From assembly GCF_003008515.1 (NCBI RefSeq), contig NZ_CP027668.1:3079001-3143000 (forward strand): a stretch of 64,000 nt of DNA. Reading direction: 5' to 3'. Position numbers and translations under genes: made by a program. The notes below the pieces were generated by a model. The model was not told the origin of the DNA. It did not search any database and saw only the letters and a program-made list of their open reading frames with translations. Position 1 is the stretch's first letter; the number at the start of each line of letters is the position of its first letter. The DNA is from Phreatobacter cathodiphilus. GTDB taxonomy: Bacteria > Pseudomonadota > Alphaproteobacteria > Rhizobiales > Phreatobacteraceae. This document shows, one piece after another, positions 48,005 through 55,985 of this stretch.

Positions 48005-49114
48005 TCAGCGCCCCTCGACGATGCGCACGCGCTGGCTGGGGTCGAGCTTGTGGACGCCCAGCGTCACGACCTTCTCGCCGTCGGAGATCCCGTCGGCGAT
48101 AAGAACGTCGCGGCCGTCGTAGCCGGCGACCGTCACCGGCTTCAGCGTCAGCTTGCCGGTCGCCTCGTCGACGACGAAGACCGAGGTGCCGCGCCCGTCG
48201 GAATAGAGCGCGGAGATGGGGAGGCGAGCCACGCGGGCGGACGCGGGCTCGCCAGCCGTGACGGTCGCGGTCATACCGATGACCACGCCGTCGTCGGCGT
48301 CCTGAATGGTGTAACGGGCCTGGAAGGTCCGGGTGGCGACGTCGGCCGAGGCGGCGAGTTCGCGCAGGGTGGCAGAGTAGGTCTTCTCGGCGTTCGACCA
48401 GAGCGAGACGCGGGCGGCAGACGAGCGCCGCACGTCCTCGATCAGCGCCTCCGGAATGGCCACGACAGCCTCGCGTTCGCCGGAGCGGGCGAGCCTGACG
48501 ATGGCGGTTCCCGAGAGCACCACCTGGCCGGGCTCGACCAGGGTCGCGGTCACGATGCCGTCGCTGTCGGCGACCAGCGTCGCATAGGCGAGCTGGTTGG
48601 CGGCGAGGTCGAGGGCCCGCTTGGCACGATCCACGCGGCTGCGGGCGTCGGCCGTCTTGGCGAGCTGGGTGTCGAGGGTCGCCTGGGTGGCCCAGCCGGC
48701 GGCGCGCAGGTCCTGGGTGCGCTTGTCCTGGGCCACGGACGCGGCGAGGTTCACCTCGGCCGCTTCGAGTTCGGCTGCGGACTGCTGCATCTGCAGCTTG
48801 AGATCGGTCGCGTCGAGAAGGGCGAGCGGCTGGCCCCGGACGACCCGCTGGCCCTGCTGGACCAGGCGCTCGGAGACCTTGCCGGCGACGCGGAAGCCGA
48901 GATCGCTCTCGATCCGCGGCCGGACGGTGCCGACGAAGGTGCGCTCCCGCACCCGCGGCTTGAACACCACCGTCTCCGCCCGGACGGCGCGCGGCGGGGT
49001 GTCCTCGGCCTTGGCGTCGGTGCGGGCATTGCCGTCGGTGCAGGCGGCGAGTGCCAGCGCCAGAACGCCACTGGCCAGGAGGGGGAGGATACGGGAGCCG
49101 GCGGGAAGGGACAT
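48005..49114 (-). CDS. RND efflux periplasmic adaptor (membrane fusion protein), lipoprotein
   Basis: A 369-residue membrane-fusion protein. Residues 1-25 are a lipoprotein signal with lipobox LALAAC, so it is anchored by a lipidated Cys. An HlyD-like biotinyl-lipoyl half motif is found around RVAGKVSERLVQQGQRVVRG. A coiled-coil hairpin (LQMQQSAAELEAAEVNLAAS to about residue 160), a beta-barrel and the membrane-proximal domain follow. It links the RND pump to an outer-membrane channel. The operon order is regulator-adaptor-pump, with the adaptor start 10 bases after the TetR stop. Confidence 0.94.
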   Translation of the reverse strand: MSLPAGSRILPLLASGVLALALAACTDGNARTDAKAEDTPPRAVRAETVVFKPRVRERTFVGTVRPRIESDLGFRVAGKVSERLVQQGQRVVRGQPLALLDATDLKLQMQQSAAELEAAEVNLAASVAQDKRTQDLRAAGWATQATLDTQLAKTADARSRVDRAKRALDLAANQLAYATLVADSDGIVTATLVEPGQVVLSGTAIVRLARSGEREAVVAIPEALIEDVRRSSAARVSLWSNAEKTYSATLRELAASADVATRTFQARYTIQDADDGVVIGMTATVTAGEPASARVARLPISALYSDGRGTSVFVVDEATGKLTLKPVTVAGYDGRDVLIADGISDGEKVVTLGVHKLDPSQRVRIVEGR

Positions 49115-49124
49115 GGCTTGGTCC

Positions 49125-49727
49125 TCAGGCTTTCAGGGCGCGGATGGCGAACTGCGTCAGGCGGCTCGTCTGTTCGTCGAGGTCGCTGTCATGAGCGCAA
49201 TGGGCGATCAGGGTCGGGTGGAAGACGCTGGCATGGCACTGCTTGAAGGACAGCGCCGCCTCGACGGGGTCGCGAACGATGAAGGCGCCGGACGCCATTC
49301 CGTCGCGGATGACCTCGGCGAACAGGGCGACGAGTTCTTCCAGATGCCCTTTGACGACGTGCCAATTCTCCGTCATGGCGGCTTCCACCATGTCGTAGAG
49401 CCGACGCTCGTCGAAGAACTGGGCCTTGTTGAACTGGTGCAGCGACATGGCCATGCGCGCCAGACGGTCCTCGGCGGGAACGGTCCGCTCGGCGGCGATC
49501 TGCCTGAGGATGTCGTGGCAGGAGTCCAGCAGCCGCCGCGCGATCTCCTCGCAGATGGCCGCCTTGGAGGGAAAGAAGCGGTAGACGTTCGCCGGGCTCA
49601 TCCCGAGCTCTCCGGCCACGTCCGCAACGGCGGTCTTGGCGTAGCCGACGCGGCGGAAATGCTCCTCGGCCACGGCGAGGATGCGCTCACGCGTTTCGTC
49701 GGCAGTGAATCGGGGCCGGCTTGTCAT
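49125..49727 (-). CDS. TetR-family repressor of the efflux operon
   Basis: A 200-residue TetR-type regulator. The HTH is ERILAVAEEHFRRVGYAKTA, then VADVAGELGMSPANVYRFFP with the recognition helix. The C-terminal ligand domain is of the AcrR kind with several Phe/Leu-rich helices. It is the first gene of the three-gene RND operon, and a dyad lies 17 bases upstream of its start; repression of itself and the pump with relief by a pump substrate is the usual logic. The inducer is unknown. Confidence 0.92.
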   Translation of the reverse strand: MTSRPRFTADETRERILAVAEEHFRRVGYAKTAVADVAGELGMSPANVYRFFPSKAAICEEIARRLLDSCHDILRQIAAERTVPAEDRLARMAMSLHQFNKAQFFDERRLYDMVEAAMTENWHVVKGHLEELVALFAEVIRDGMASGAFIVRDPVEAALSFKQCHASVFHPTLIAHCAHDSDLDEQTSRLTQFAIRALKA

Positions 49728-49743
49728 GGTGCCTAGTTTGTAA

Positions 49744-49780
49744 CGGCTGATGATTTTGGAAATCTATCACTTTTCAGCCG
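49744..49780. promoter_or_regulatory. Candidate TetR operator of the efflux operon
   Basis: The dyad CGGCTGA-N23-TCAGCCG (perfect 7-bp arms) lies in an AT-richer stretch directly upstream of the TetR gene, where the promoter must be. The central part also has a partial dyad (GATTT and AAATC). A role as repressor site is inferred from position and symmetry only. Confidence 0.5.
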
Positions 49781-49843
49781 ACAGTCAAGTGCCTTGTGGT
49801 GTCATAAGACCGCTGGATTAACAAACCATCACTGTGAAAAACG

Positions 49844-49873
49844 AAAGCCCGCCAGGAAGACCTGACGGGCTTG
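49844..49873 (-). terminator. Rho-independent terminator after csbD
   Basis: Read on the minus strand, AAGCCCGTCAGG and CCTGGCGGGCTT form a 12-bp stem with one mismatch and a 4-base loop. TCGTTTTTC follows. This is the clearest intrinsic terminator in the window. It begins about 55 bases after the csbD stop. Confidence 0.85.
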
Positions 49874-49927
49874 GGCGCTCCTGCCACGGGCGGTGGACCA
49901 GAGGCCTACTTCTCGGTGAGGATTGGA

Positions 49928-50137
49928 TCAGGGCAGCCAGTTTCGGCTGTTGTACCAGGTGTCGATCTCGCTGCTCGCCTGGTCCTTGGCGTAGCCGTAG
50001 CGCTCCTGAAGCTTGCCCTCGAGCTGGTCGCGGCGGCCGGCGATGACGTCCAGGTCGTCGTCGGTCAGCTTGCCCCACTGCTCCTTGATGTTGCCCTTGA
50101 GCTGCTTCCAGTTGCCTTCGACGCGGTCCCAGTTCAT
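49928..50137 (-). CDS. CsbD-family stress-response protein
   Basis: A 69-residue, charged, largely helical protein with the CsbD signature NWDRVEGNWKQLKGNIKEQW followed by TDDDLDVIAGRRDQLEGKLQ and the C-terminal YGYAKDQASSEID. Family members accumulate in general stress, but their molecular function is unknown. It is a single gene with its own terminator. An AGGAGATCAGGCG-like sequence precedes the ATG on the minus strand. Confidence 0.93.
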   Translation of the reverse strand: MNWDRVEGNWKQLKGNIKEQWGKLTDDDLDVIAGRRDQLEGKLQERYGYAKDQASSEIDTWYNSRNWLP

Positions 50138-50220
50138 CGCCTGATCTCCTCGATTTGCGATGCCCGGACAACCCCTGTGGGCCGCGCCGGTTCCGGGCCG
50201 GCGTCGGAATAACGTCAGGC

Positions 50221-51282
50221 TCAGCCCGACTTGCCGCGCAGCCGCCCGACGATGCCCGTCGGGAAGAAATAGACGCTGAGCACGAAGAGAAGGCCGAGCA
50301 GCAGCAGCCAGCGGTCGGGATGCAGCAGCTTCGGCAGCAGCGGGATCCCCTCCGTCGCCGTCGAGGCGGTGGCCATCAGCTTCTGCAGATAGTTCTGCGC
50401 GACGATGAACAGGGTGGCGCCGATGACCGCGCCGTAGAGCGTGCCCATGCCCCCGATCACCACCATCAGCAGGATGTCGAGCATGATGGCGAAGGAGAGC
50501 GTCGTGTCGGGGCCGGTGTAGCGGAGCCAGATCGCGCTCATGGCCCCCGCCAGCACCGCCATGCCGGCGGCGAGGCAGTTGGCGACCGTGCGGTAGTAGA
50601 CGACGCGATAGCCGAGCGCCTCGGCGCGCATGTCGTTCTCGCGGATCGCCTGGAGCACCCGGCCGAAGGGGGAGTTGACCACCCTCAGCGCCAGCAGGAA
50701 CAACGTCACCGCCATGGCGAAGACGAGGTAATAGGCGAGCACGCGTCCGTTGATCACCGTGCCGAAGACCGGCTGGTCCAGCAGCCGGTAGCCGGGCCTG
50801 AGGACCTGCGGCACGGAGAAGGAGCGGCCGTCCTCGCCGCCCGTATATTCGGAGAACTGAGTGGCGAGGATGAGGAAGGCGGAGGCGACCGCGAGCGTGA
50901 TCATGGCGTAGAAGATCGCCCGCACGCGCAGCGACAGGAGCCCGATGAGGAAGGCGAGCACCACGCCGACCACCAGGGCGAGAAGGATGCCGAGGGCGAG
51001 GACGCCCCAGCTCGCGCCGAAGGCGTAGAGGCCGAGGCCGACCCCGTATCCGCCGATGCCGAAGAACATGGTGTGAGCGAAGGAGACGATGCCCGTATAG
51101 CCGAGCAGCAGGTCGTAACTCGCCACCAGCACGATGAAGATGCAGACCTTCGCCGCCGTGTTGATGGCCGCGGCACCGGAGAAGAGGAAGGGCGCGAAGG
51201 CGAGGCCGAGGACGATGGCGGCGAGGATGCCGGTGAGGATGCGGCTGCGCGGATAGTCGCCGGACAGGAGCGTGTTCAGCAT
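50221..51282 (-). CDS. livM: Liv-type ABC transporter permease LivM
   Basis: A 353-residue membrane permease with about nine hydrophobic segments. LLLGYTGIVSFAHTMFFGIGGY and the ENDMRAEALGYRVVYYRT coupling loop identify LivM. It ends PTGIVGRLRGKSG. It is the last of five genes ordered binding protein, ATPase, ATPase, permease, permease. The start at ATG 51282, 5 bases after the livH stop, has GAGGTGAGG upstream. The longer open frame beyond it is the antisense or off-frame shadow of livH. Confidence 0.93.
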   Translation of the reverse strand: MLNTLLSGDYPRSRILTGILAAIVLGLAFAPFLFSGAAAINTAAKVCIFIVLVASYDLLLGYTGIVSFAHTMFFGIGGYGVGLGLYAFGASWGVLALGILLALVVGVVLAFLIGLLSLRVRAIFYAMITLAVASAFLILATQFSEYTGGEDGRSFSVPQVLRPGYRLLDQPVFGTVINGRVLAYYLVFAMAVTLFLLALRVVNSPFGRVLQAIRENDMRAEALGYRVVYYRTVANCLAAGMAVLAGAMSAIWLRYTGPDTTLSFAIMLDILLMVVIGGMGTLYGAVIGATLFIVAQNYLQKLMATASTATEGIPLLPKLLHPDRWLLLLGLLFVLSVYFFPTGIVGRLRGKSG

Positions 51283-51287
51283 CGCCC

Positions 51288-52310
51288 TCACCTCTTCGCC
51301 ACGGGATAGAGTCCCTGCGGCCGCCACATGAGGATCGCCACCATCAGGAGGATGTTGGAGGCGAGAGCCACCTTCGGCAGCAGGAAGGCGGTGTAGTTCG
51401 CCATCATCGCCACCAGAATGGCGCCGATGAAGCAGCCGCCGACCGATCCGAGGCCGCCGATGATGATGACGATGAAGACCAGCACCATGACGTCGCCGCC
51501 GATGGCGGCCGTCAGCGTCTCGCGGTAGAGCGCCCAGAGCACCCCGCCGAGGCCGGCGAGCGCCGACCCCACGGCGAAGACGCCGACGAAGAGCCGGCGG
51601 ATGCGATAGCCGAGCGCCTCCACCATCTCCGGATTCTCGACCCCCGCGCGGATCAGCAGGCCGATGCGCGTGCGGTTGAGGACGAGGATCATGGCGGCGA
51701 AGACGACGATGCCGACCGCCACCGTGAGGATGCGGAAGCGCTCGATGGCGACCTCGCCGATCACCACCGCGCCGCGCAGCGCCGCCGGCAGCGCCATGGC
51801 CTTCTGGTCGCCGCCCCAGATCACGTGGATGAGCTGCTCGGCGACGATGAGGCCACCCATGGTGATGAGGATCTGCTTGAGGTGCTGGCCGTAGACCGGC
51901 CGGACGATCACCCGCTCGAAGGCGAGACCGAGGAGGCCAGTGCCCACCATCGCCACGGTGACGGCGAGGCCCAGCGCCATCAGGTTCCAGAGGAGCGAAT
52001 CCGCCTGCACCCATCCCGACAGCAAGGCGAGAACCGATAGGGCGATATAGGCGCCCACTGCGATGAAGGCGCCGTGGCCGAAGTTCAGCACGTCCATCAG
52101 GCCGAAAACAAGGGTGAGGCCCGAGGCGATGACGAAGATCATCATGCCCATGGCGAGCGCCGCCACGGTGAGCGTCACCCAGGTCGTCGGGTTGCCGACG
52201 AAGGGCAGCGCGAGGGCGGAAAGCGCCACCGGGAGCAGGATCGGCAGGTAGTCGTGCCGGATGTCGGGAAGCGCGTCGGAGGCGGAGGCCGGGGCGGGTG
52301 CGGCGGTCAT
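51288..52310 (-). CDS. livH: Liv-type ABC transporter permease LivH
   Basis: A 340-residue permease. The hallmark SGLTLVFGLMDVLNFGHGAF is at about residues 80-100. The GVENPEMVEALGYRIRRLFVG coupling loop and the IIIGGLGSVGGCFIGAILV segment follow. An unusual N-terminal tail of 30 residues, MTAAPAPASASDALPD..., precedes the first span. ATG 52310 is chosen 7 bases after the livF stop. It forms the channel with LivM. Confidence 0.93.
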   Translation of the reverse strand: MTAAPAPASASDALPDIRHDYLPILLPVALSALALPFVGNPTTWVTLTVAALAMGMMIFVIASGLTLVFGLMDVLNFGHGAFIAVGAYIALSVLALLSGWVQADSLLWNLMALGLAVTVAMVGTGLLGLAFERVIVRPVYGQHLKQILITMGGLIVAEQLIHVIWGGDQKAMALPAALRGAVVIGEVAIERFRILTVAVGIVVFAAMILVLNRTRIGLLIRAGVENPEMVEALGYRIRRLFVGVFAVGSALAGLGGVLWALYRETLTAAIGGDVMVLVFIVIIIGGLGSVGGCFIGAILVAMMANYTAFLLPKVALASNILLMVAILMWRPQGLYPVAKR

Positions 52311-52317
52311 GGAGGCC

Positions 52318-53040
52318 TCACTGATGCGTGTCGAGGGAGAGCCCCAGCAGCCGCTGCTGCAGGGCCTCGTCGCGGGCGAGATCGGCCATGGCACCGCGGT
52401 GGACGATACGGCCGTCGTCCATCACCGCCACGTGGTCGCCGAGGCTCGCGGCGAAGCGGAAGTTCTGCTCCACCAGCAGGATCGTGGTCTCGCGCTTCAG
52501 TTCGGCGAAGGCGGTGATCATCGCCTCGATGATGGCGGGCGCGATGCCCTTGGTCGGCTCGTCGATGAGGATGAGGGTGCGCGGTTCGGCGATGGCGCGG
52601 GCGATGGCGAGCATCTGCTTCTGCCCGCCGGAGAGGACGCCGGCGGGGAACTGCCAGAACTTCTTCAGCGCCGGGAACAGGCCGAAGATCCAGTCCAGGC
52701 GGGCGGGATCGACAGGCCCGGAGCGCGCCGCCAGCACCATGTTCTCCGCCACCGTCAGGTCGGCGAAGACGGCCATGGTCTCCGGCACATAGGCGATGCC
52801 GGCCTGCGCGATGTCGGGCGTCGGCAGGCCGCCGATCGGCCGGCCCGCGAAGGAGACGGTTCCGCGCGAGGGCTTCCACAGGCCCATGATCGTGCGCAGG
52901 GTCGTCGTCTTGCCGGCGCCGTTGCGTCCGAGCAGCACGGTCATGCCACCCTTCGGCAAGGCGAGATCAACGCCCTGCAGGATGTGGTACTGGCCGATAT
53001 GGGTGTGGACGCCCTCGAGGGTGAGCAGCGGCTCAGCCAT
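52318..53040 (-). CDS. livF: Liv-type ABC transporter ATPase LivF
   Basis: A 240-residue ATPase. It has Walker A LGRNGAGKT near residue 36, the signature LSGGQKQMLAIARAI, and Walker B LILIDEPTKGIAPAI. The KGIAP tail is typical for LivF. The ATG at 53040 overlaps the livG stop by 8 bases. No unusual features. Confidence 0.94.
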   Translation of the reverse strand: MAEPLLTLEGVHTHIGQYHILQGVDLALPKGGMTVLLGRNGAGKTTTLRTIMGLWKPSRGTVSFAGRPIGGLPTPDIAQAGIAYVPETMAVFADLTVAENMVLAARSGPVDPARLDWIFGLFPALKKFWQFPAGVLSGGQKQMLAIARAIAEPRTLILIDEPTKGIAPAIIEAMITAFAELKRETTILLVEQNFRFAASLGDHVAVMDDGRIVHRGAMADLARDEALQQRLLGLSLDTHQ

Positions 53041-53809
53041 GGGTCGCCTCCACCGCCTTCGGCGCCTGGCCGAGATAGGCCTCCTGCACCACCGGCGAGG
53101 CGATGACCTCGGCCGGCTCACCGTCGGCGACGAGCCGGCCGTTGTGCAGCACCACGATGCGGTCGGCGAGGGAGCGGACCACGTCCATCTTGTGCTCCAC
53201 CAGCAGGATGGTCTTGGTCCCGTCCGCCTTCAGCTTGCGGATGAGGTCGAGGATGACCGGCACCTCGTCCACGCTCATGCCCGCGGTGGGCTCGTCGAAC
53301 ATGAAGACCTGTGGCTCCAGCGCCATCATGATGGCCACCTCCAGCTTGCGCTTGTCGCCGTGCGGCAGGGCCGCGGCCAGCGTGTCGCGCACGCCGGAGA
53401 GGTTCACCTCCTCCAGGTAATGATCCGCCTTGGCGATCCAGTCGCGGTGGCTCGACCAGAGGGAAAGGAGGCTCGCCTTCGCGCGCCCGCGCGCCTGCGC
53501 GGCGAGGCGCACGTTCTCCCCCACCGTCAGGTTGGGAAAGAGGTTGGTGATCTGGAAGGCCCGGCCGATGCCGCGCTGCGCCCGGCCGGCTGCGCCGAGC
53601 GCGGAGATGTCGTCGCCGTCGAGCAGGGTCTGGCCGGACGTGGCCGCGAGCTGGCCGGACATCAGGTTGAAATAGGTGGTCTTACCCGCCCCGTTCGGCC
53701 CGACGATGGCGGTCAGCGTCCCCGCATGGAAGGCGCAGGAGACGCCGTCGACGGCGACATGGCCGCCGAAGCGGATGGTCAGGTCACGGGTTTCGAGGAC
53801 GGGCGGCAT
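53033..53809 (-). CDS. livG: Liv-type ABC transporter ATPase LivG
   Basis: A 258-residue ATPase. Walker A is GPNGAGKT, the signature region is LPHGDKRKLEVAIMMAL (the degenerate LPHGDK variant common in LivG relatives) and Walker B is VFMFDEPTAGM. GIGRAFQITNLFPNLTVGEN is also family-typical. The start at 53809 is preferred; an in-frame extension to 53905 would be read from the preceding intergenic DNA, which holds a hairpin. Confidence 0.93.
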   Translation of the reverse strand: MPPVLETRDLTIRFGGHVAVDGVSCAFHAGTLTAIVGPNGAGKTTYFNLMSGQLAATSGQTLLDGDDISALGAAGRAQRGIGRAFQITNLFPNLTVGENVRLAAQARGRAKASLLSLWSSHRDWIAKADHYLEEVNLSGVRDTLAAALPHGDKRKLEVAIMMALEPQVFMFDEPTAGMSVDEVPVILDLIRKLKADGTKTILLVEHKMDVVRSLADRIVVLHNGRLVADGEPAEVIASPVVQEAYLGQAPKAVEATHG

Positions 53810-53918
53810 GGGGCGATGGGACTTCTGACGGGCGGGAGACGTCGGCGAGAGTGTTCGGACCGTGAGGGCGGGAATCATCGGCACGACCGAAGTGTCGCCT
53901 GACACCGACAGGCTGCGG

Positions 53919-53944
53919 CGCGGCCGGAGAGATCCCCGGCCGCG
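53919..53944 (-). promoter_or_regulatory. Intercistronic hairpin between the Liv binding-protein gene and livG
   Basis: CGCGGCCGG (53919-53927) pairs perfectly with CCGGCCGCG (53936-53944) around an 8-base loop, 9 bases after the stop of the binding-protein gene (minus-strand reading). It occupies the same place as the hairpins after urtA and after the TRAP binding-protein gene. Confidence 0.55.
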
Positions 53945-53953
53945 GCCGTCTCG

Positions 53954-55168
53954 TCAGTTGGTGCGCCGTCCGTTGGTGATCGGCAGCGGCATCTCGGAGG
54001 CGGGAATGGTCCGCACCAGGTCGAGCATGTCGTTGTCGCGGCCGTTGGGACGGATGCGGAAGTGATACATCTCCTGCATCGCCTGATGGTCCTCCTTGCG
54101 GAAGGTCATCGGCCCCTTCGGCGTCTGGAAGGTCATGCCTTCCATCGCCGCGATCAGCTTCTCGGTATCGGTCGAGCCGGCCTTTTCGAGCGCGGCCACC
54201 ACGACGGCCGCCGCGGCGAAGCCGCCCGCCACGAAGAAGTCCGGCGGCGCGTTGTGGCGCTTCTGGTACTCGGCCTTGAGCCAGTCGTTCAGCGGGTTCC
54301 GGGGGAAGTCGTAGTAATAGTAGATGCCGCCCTCGGTGCCGGCGAAGGCCTTCCAGGCGTTCATGGCGGGCAGGATGTTGCCGCCGGGGGCGAGGGCGAT
54401 GTTGAAGCGCTCCGGCTTCATGTCGACGAATTTCGCCATCGGGTGCGCGCCGGCCCAGATGAAGCCGATGATGCGCTTGCCGGGGCGATCCTTCAGCGCC
54501 GCGAACAGGCGCTCCGCAAAGGGCGTGAAGTCGGCGGTGTTACCGGCGGCGAACTCCTCCGCGACGATGCGAGCGCGCGGCCGGATGGCGGCGAGCGCTG
54601 CCTTGTAGGCGGCAACGCCGTCACGTCCGAAGGCGGTGTCGAGGCCCATCATGCCGATGAACACGTCCTCGTTCTCGGGGATCGAGGCGGCGGCCGCCAG
54701 CGCATCCTGATAGGACGAGCGGCCGGTGCGGAAGATGTAGCGGTTCCAGCGCGGCCCGGTGATCGAATCCGCCACCGCCGGCTCGACGATGAGGATCTTC
54801 TTGGCCTCTTCCGCGACGGGCAGCATGGCGAGCGCAACCGGCGAGCCGGTCGTGCCCACGGCGAGGGCCGCACCGTCGTCGTTGTAGCACTCCTCCAGCA
54901 GGGCCTTGCCGCGATCAGGGCGCAGCTGGTCGTCCTTGACGAGGACCTGGATGCGCATGCCGGCCACCGTGTTGGTGCCCCGCGTCAGATATTCGAGGCC
55001 CATCATGAAGCCGACCTCGGTCTGCTTCGCATAGGCCTCGAGCGGACCGGTGCGGCCGGCGATGAGGCAGATCTTGACGTCGCGGGTCTGTGCCGCGGCG
55101 CTCCCGGCGAAGGACGTCACGGCCATTGCGAGCGAGGCGACGGCCACCGCCAGCGTTTTCCTCAGCAT
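53954..55168 (-). CDS. livK: Liv-type ABC transporter substrate-binding protein
   Basis: A 404-residue periplasmic type I binding protein. The signal peptide (MLRKTLAVAVASLAMAVTSF, cleavage near SAAAQT) is preceded by GGGAGGATCCC. The mature start DVKICLIAGRTGPLEAYAKQ and AVGTTGSPVALAMLPVAEEA are typical of the branched-chain amino acid/amide family, but the ligand pocket cannot be assigned; homologs transport aromatic acids, amides or amino acids. It leads the livGFHM operon and is divergent from a TetR gene across a dyad-rich region. ATG 55168 is the family start. Confidence 0.92.
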   Translation of the reverse strand: MLRKTLAVAVASLAMAVTSFAGSAAAQTRDVKICLIAGRTGPLEAYAKQTEVGFMMGLEYLTRGTNTVAGMRIQVLVKDDQLRPDRGKALLEECYNDDGAALAVGTTGSPVALAMLPVAEEAKKILIVEPAVADSITGPRWNRYIFRTGRSSYQDALAAAASIPENEDVFIGMMGLDTAFGRDGVAAYKAALAAIRPRARIVAEEFAAGNTADFTPFAERLFAALKDRPGKRIIGFIWAGAHPMAKFVDMKPERFNIALAPGGNILPAMNAWKAFAGTEGGIYYYYDFPRNPLNDWLKAEYQKRHNAPPDFFVAGGFAAAAVVVAALEKAGSTDTEKLIAAMEGMTFQTPKGPMTFRKEDHQAMQEMYHFRIRPNGRDNDMLDLVRTIPASEMPLPITNGRRTN

Positions 55169-55197
55169 GGGATCCTCCCTGATCCATATTCTCAAAC

Positions 55198-55223
55198 TGA
55201 CACTTGAGTCATGTTTCATGTGA
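55198..55223. promoter_or_regulatory. Candidate TetR operator between livK and the TetR gene
   Basis: The sequence TGACACTTGAGTCA (TGAC-N6-GTCA dyad, 55198-55211) runs into CATG-TTT-CATG, a second small dyad. The block lies in the divergent promoter region, 30 bases upstream of livK. Binding by the neighbouring TetR protein is inferred. Confidence 0.4.
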
Positions 55224-55314
55224 CGCTAGCTTCGTCCCACAAACGCGTCAAGCGGGAAGCGGTCTGAGGCCTTCGGGCGACGGGCCGATGACGGGAAAAC
55301 GCCACGGACAGGCC

Positions 55315-55950
55315 ATGAGCAACCTCCATCCGGCAGGGCCCCTGCCGGCGCCGAAGACCCAGAGGGGCGAGCGCACCCGCCAGAAGATTCTCGACGCCGC
55401 CGAGCGCGAGATCGGCGCCCGTGGCTTTTCCGACGCCTCCATCGCGACGATCACCGCCGAAGCGGCCGTCGCTCAGGGCACGTTCTATCTCTACTTCCGC
55501 TCCAAGGAGGAGGTGCTGCGCGAGCTGGTCCTGCGCATGGGCCGGCGCCTGCGCCATCACCTGACCCTCGCGACCGCCGGCGCCGGCGACCGCATGCAGG
55601 CGGAGCGTCTGGGCATCCGCGCCTTCCTGCAGTTCGTGCGCGACAACCCCAACCTCTACCGGGTCGTGGCGGAGTCCCAGTTCGTCGATCCGGCCATCCA
55701 CCGCGCCTATTACGAGGAATTCGCCGCCGGCTATCGCGTCGGGCTCGAGGAAGCCGAATCCCGCGGCGAAATCGCACCGGGACACGCCGAGGTGCGCGCC
55801 TGGGCGCTCATGGGGGTGACGGACATGGTCGGCCGGCGCTACGCCATCTATGACCGGGACGGCCCCCTCGATGCGGCGGCGGAAGCCGCCTACGATTTCG
55901 TCGCCCACGGCATCGGTCCGCGCGCCGCCGGGCGCGGCGCCAAGACCTGA
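55315..55950 (+). CDS. TetR-family transcriptional regulator
   Basis: A 211-residue TetR protein. The HTH is TRQKILDAAEREIGARGFSD and ATITAEAAVAQGTFYLYFRS, with the YLYFRSKEEVLRE motif common in acyl-CoA or aromatic-responsive regulators. The C-terminal domain is of the TetR_C type. It is divergent from the Liv importer and 35 bases upstream of an acyl-CoA synthetase, so it may sense the acid or the CoA ester. ATG 55288 is a possible longer start; 55315 is chosen because of the GGACAGG motif just before it. Confidence 0.88.
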   Translation: MSNLHPAGPLPAPKTQRGERTRQKILDAAEREIGARGFSDASIATITAEAAVAQGTFYLYFRSKEEVLRELVLRMGRRLRHHLTLATAGAGDRMQAERLGIRAFLQFVRDNPNLYRVVAESQFVDPAIHRAYYEEFAAGYRVGLEEAESRGEIAPGHAEVRAWALMGVTDMVGRRYAIYDRDGPLDAAAEAAYDFVAHGIGPRAAGRGAKT

Positions 55951-55985
55951 CGCCGCCCGCCGGGCCCGCAGCGCGAGGTCACCCG

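Noticed and set aside
44528-49246. A very long open frame (1572 codons) on the plus strand
   Set aside because: It is antisense to the RND pump and adaptor genes, which have full family motifs. Long antisense frames without stops are normal in GC-rich DNA. Its translation is low-complexity (repeated Glu, Gly, Arg, His).
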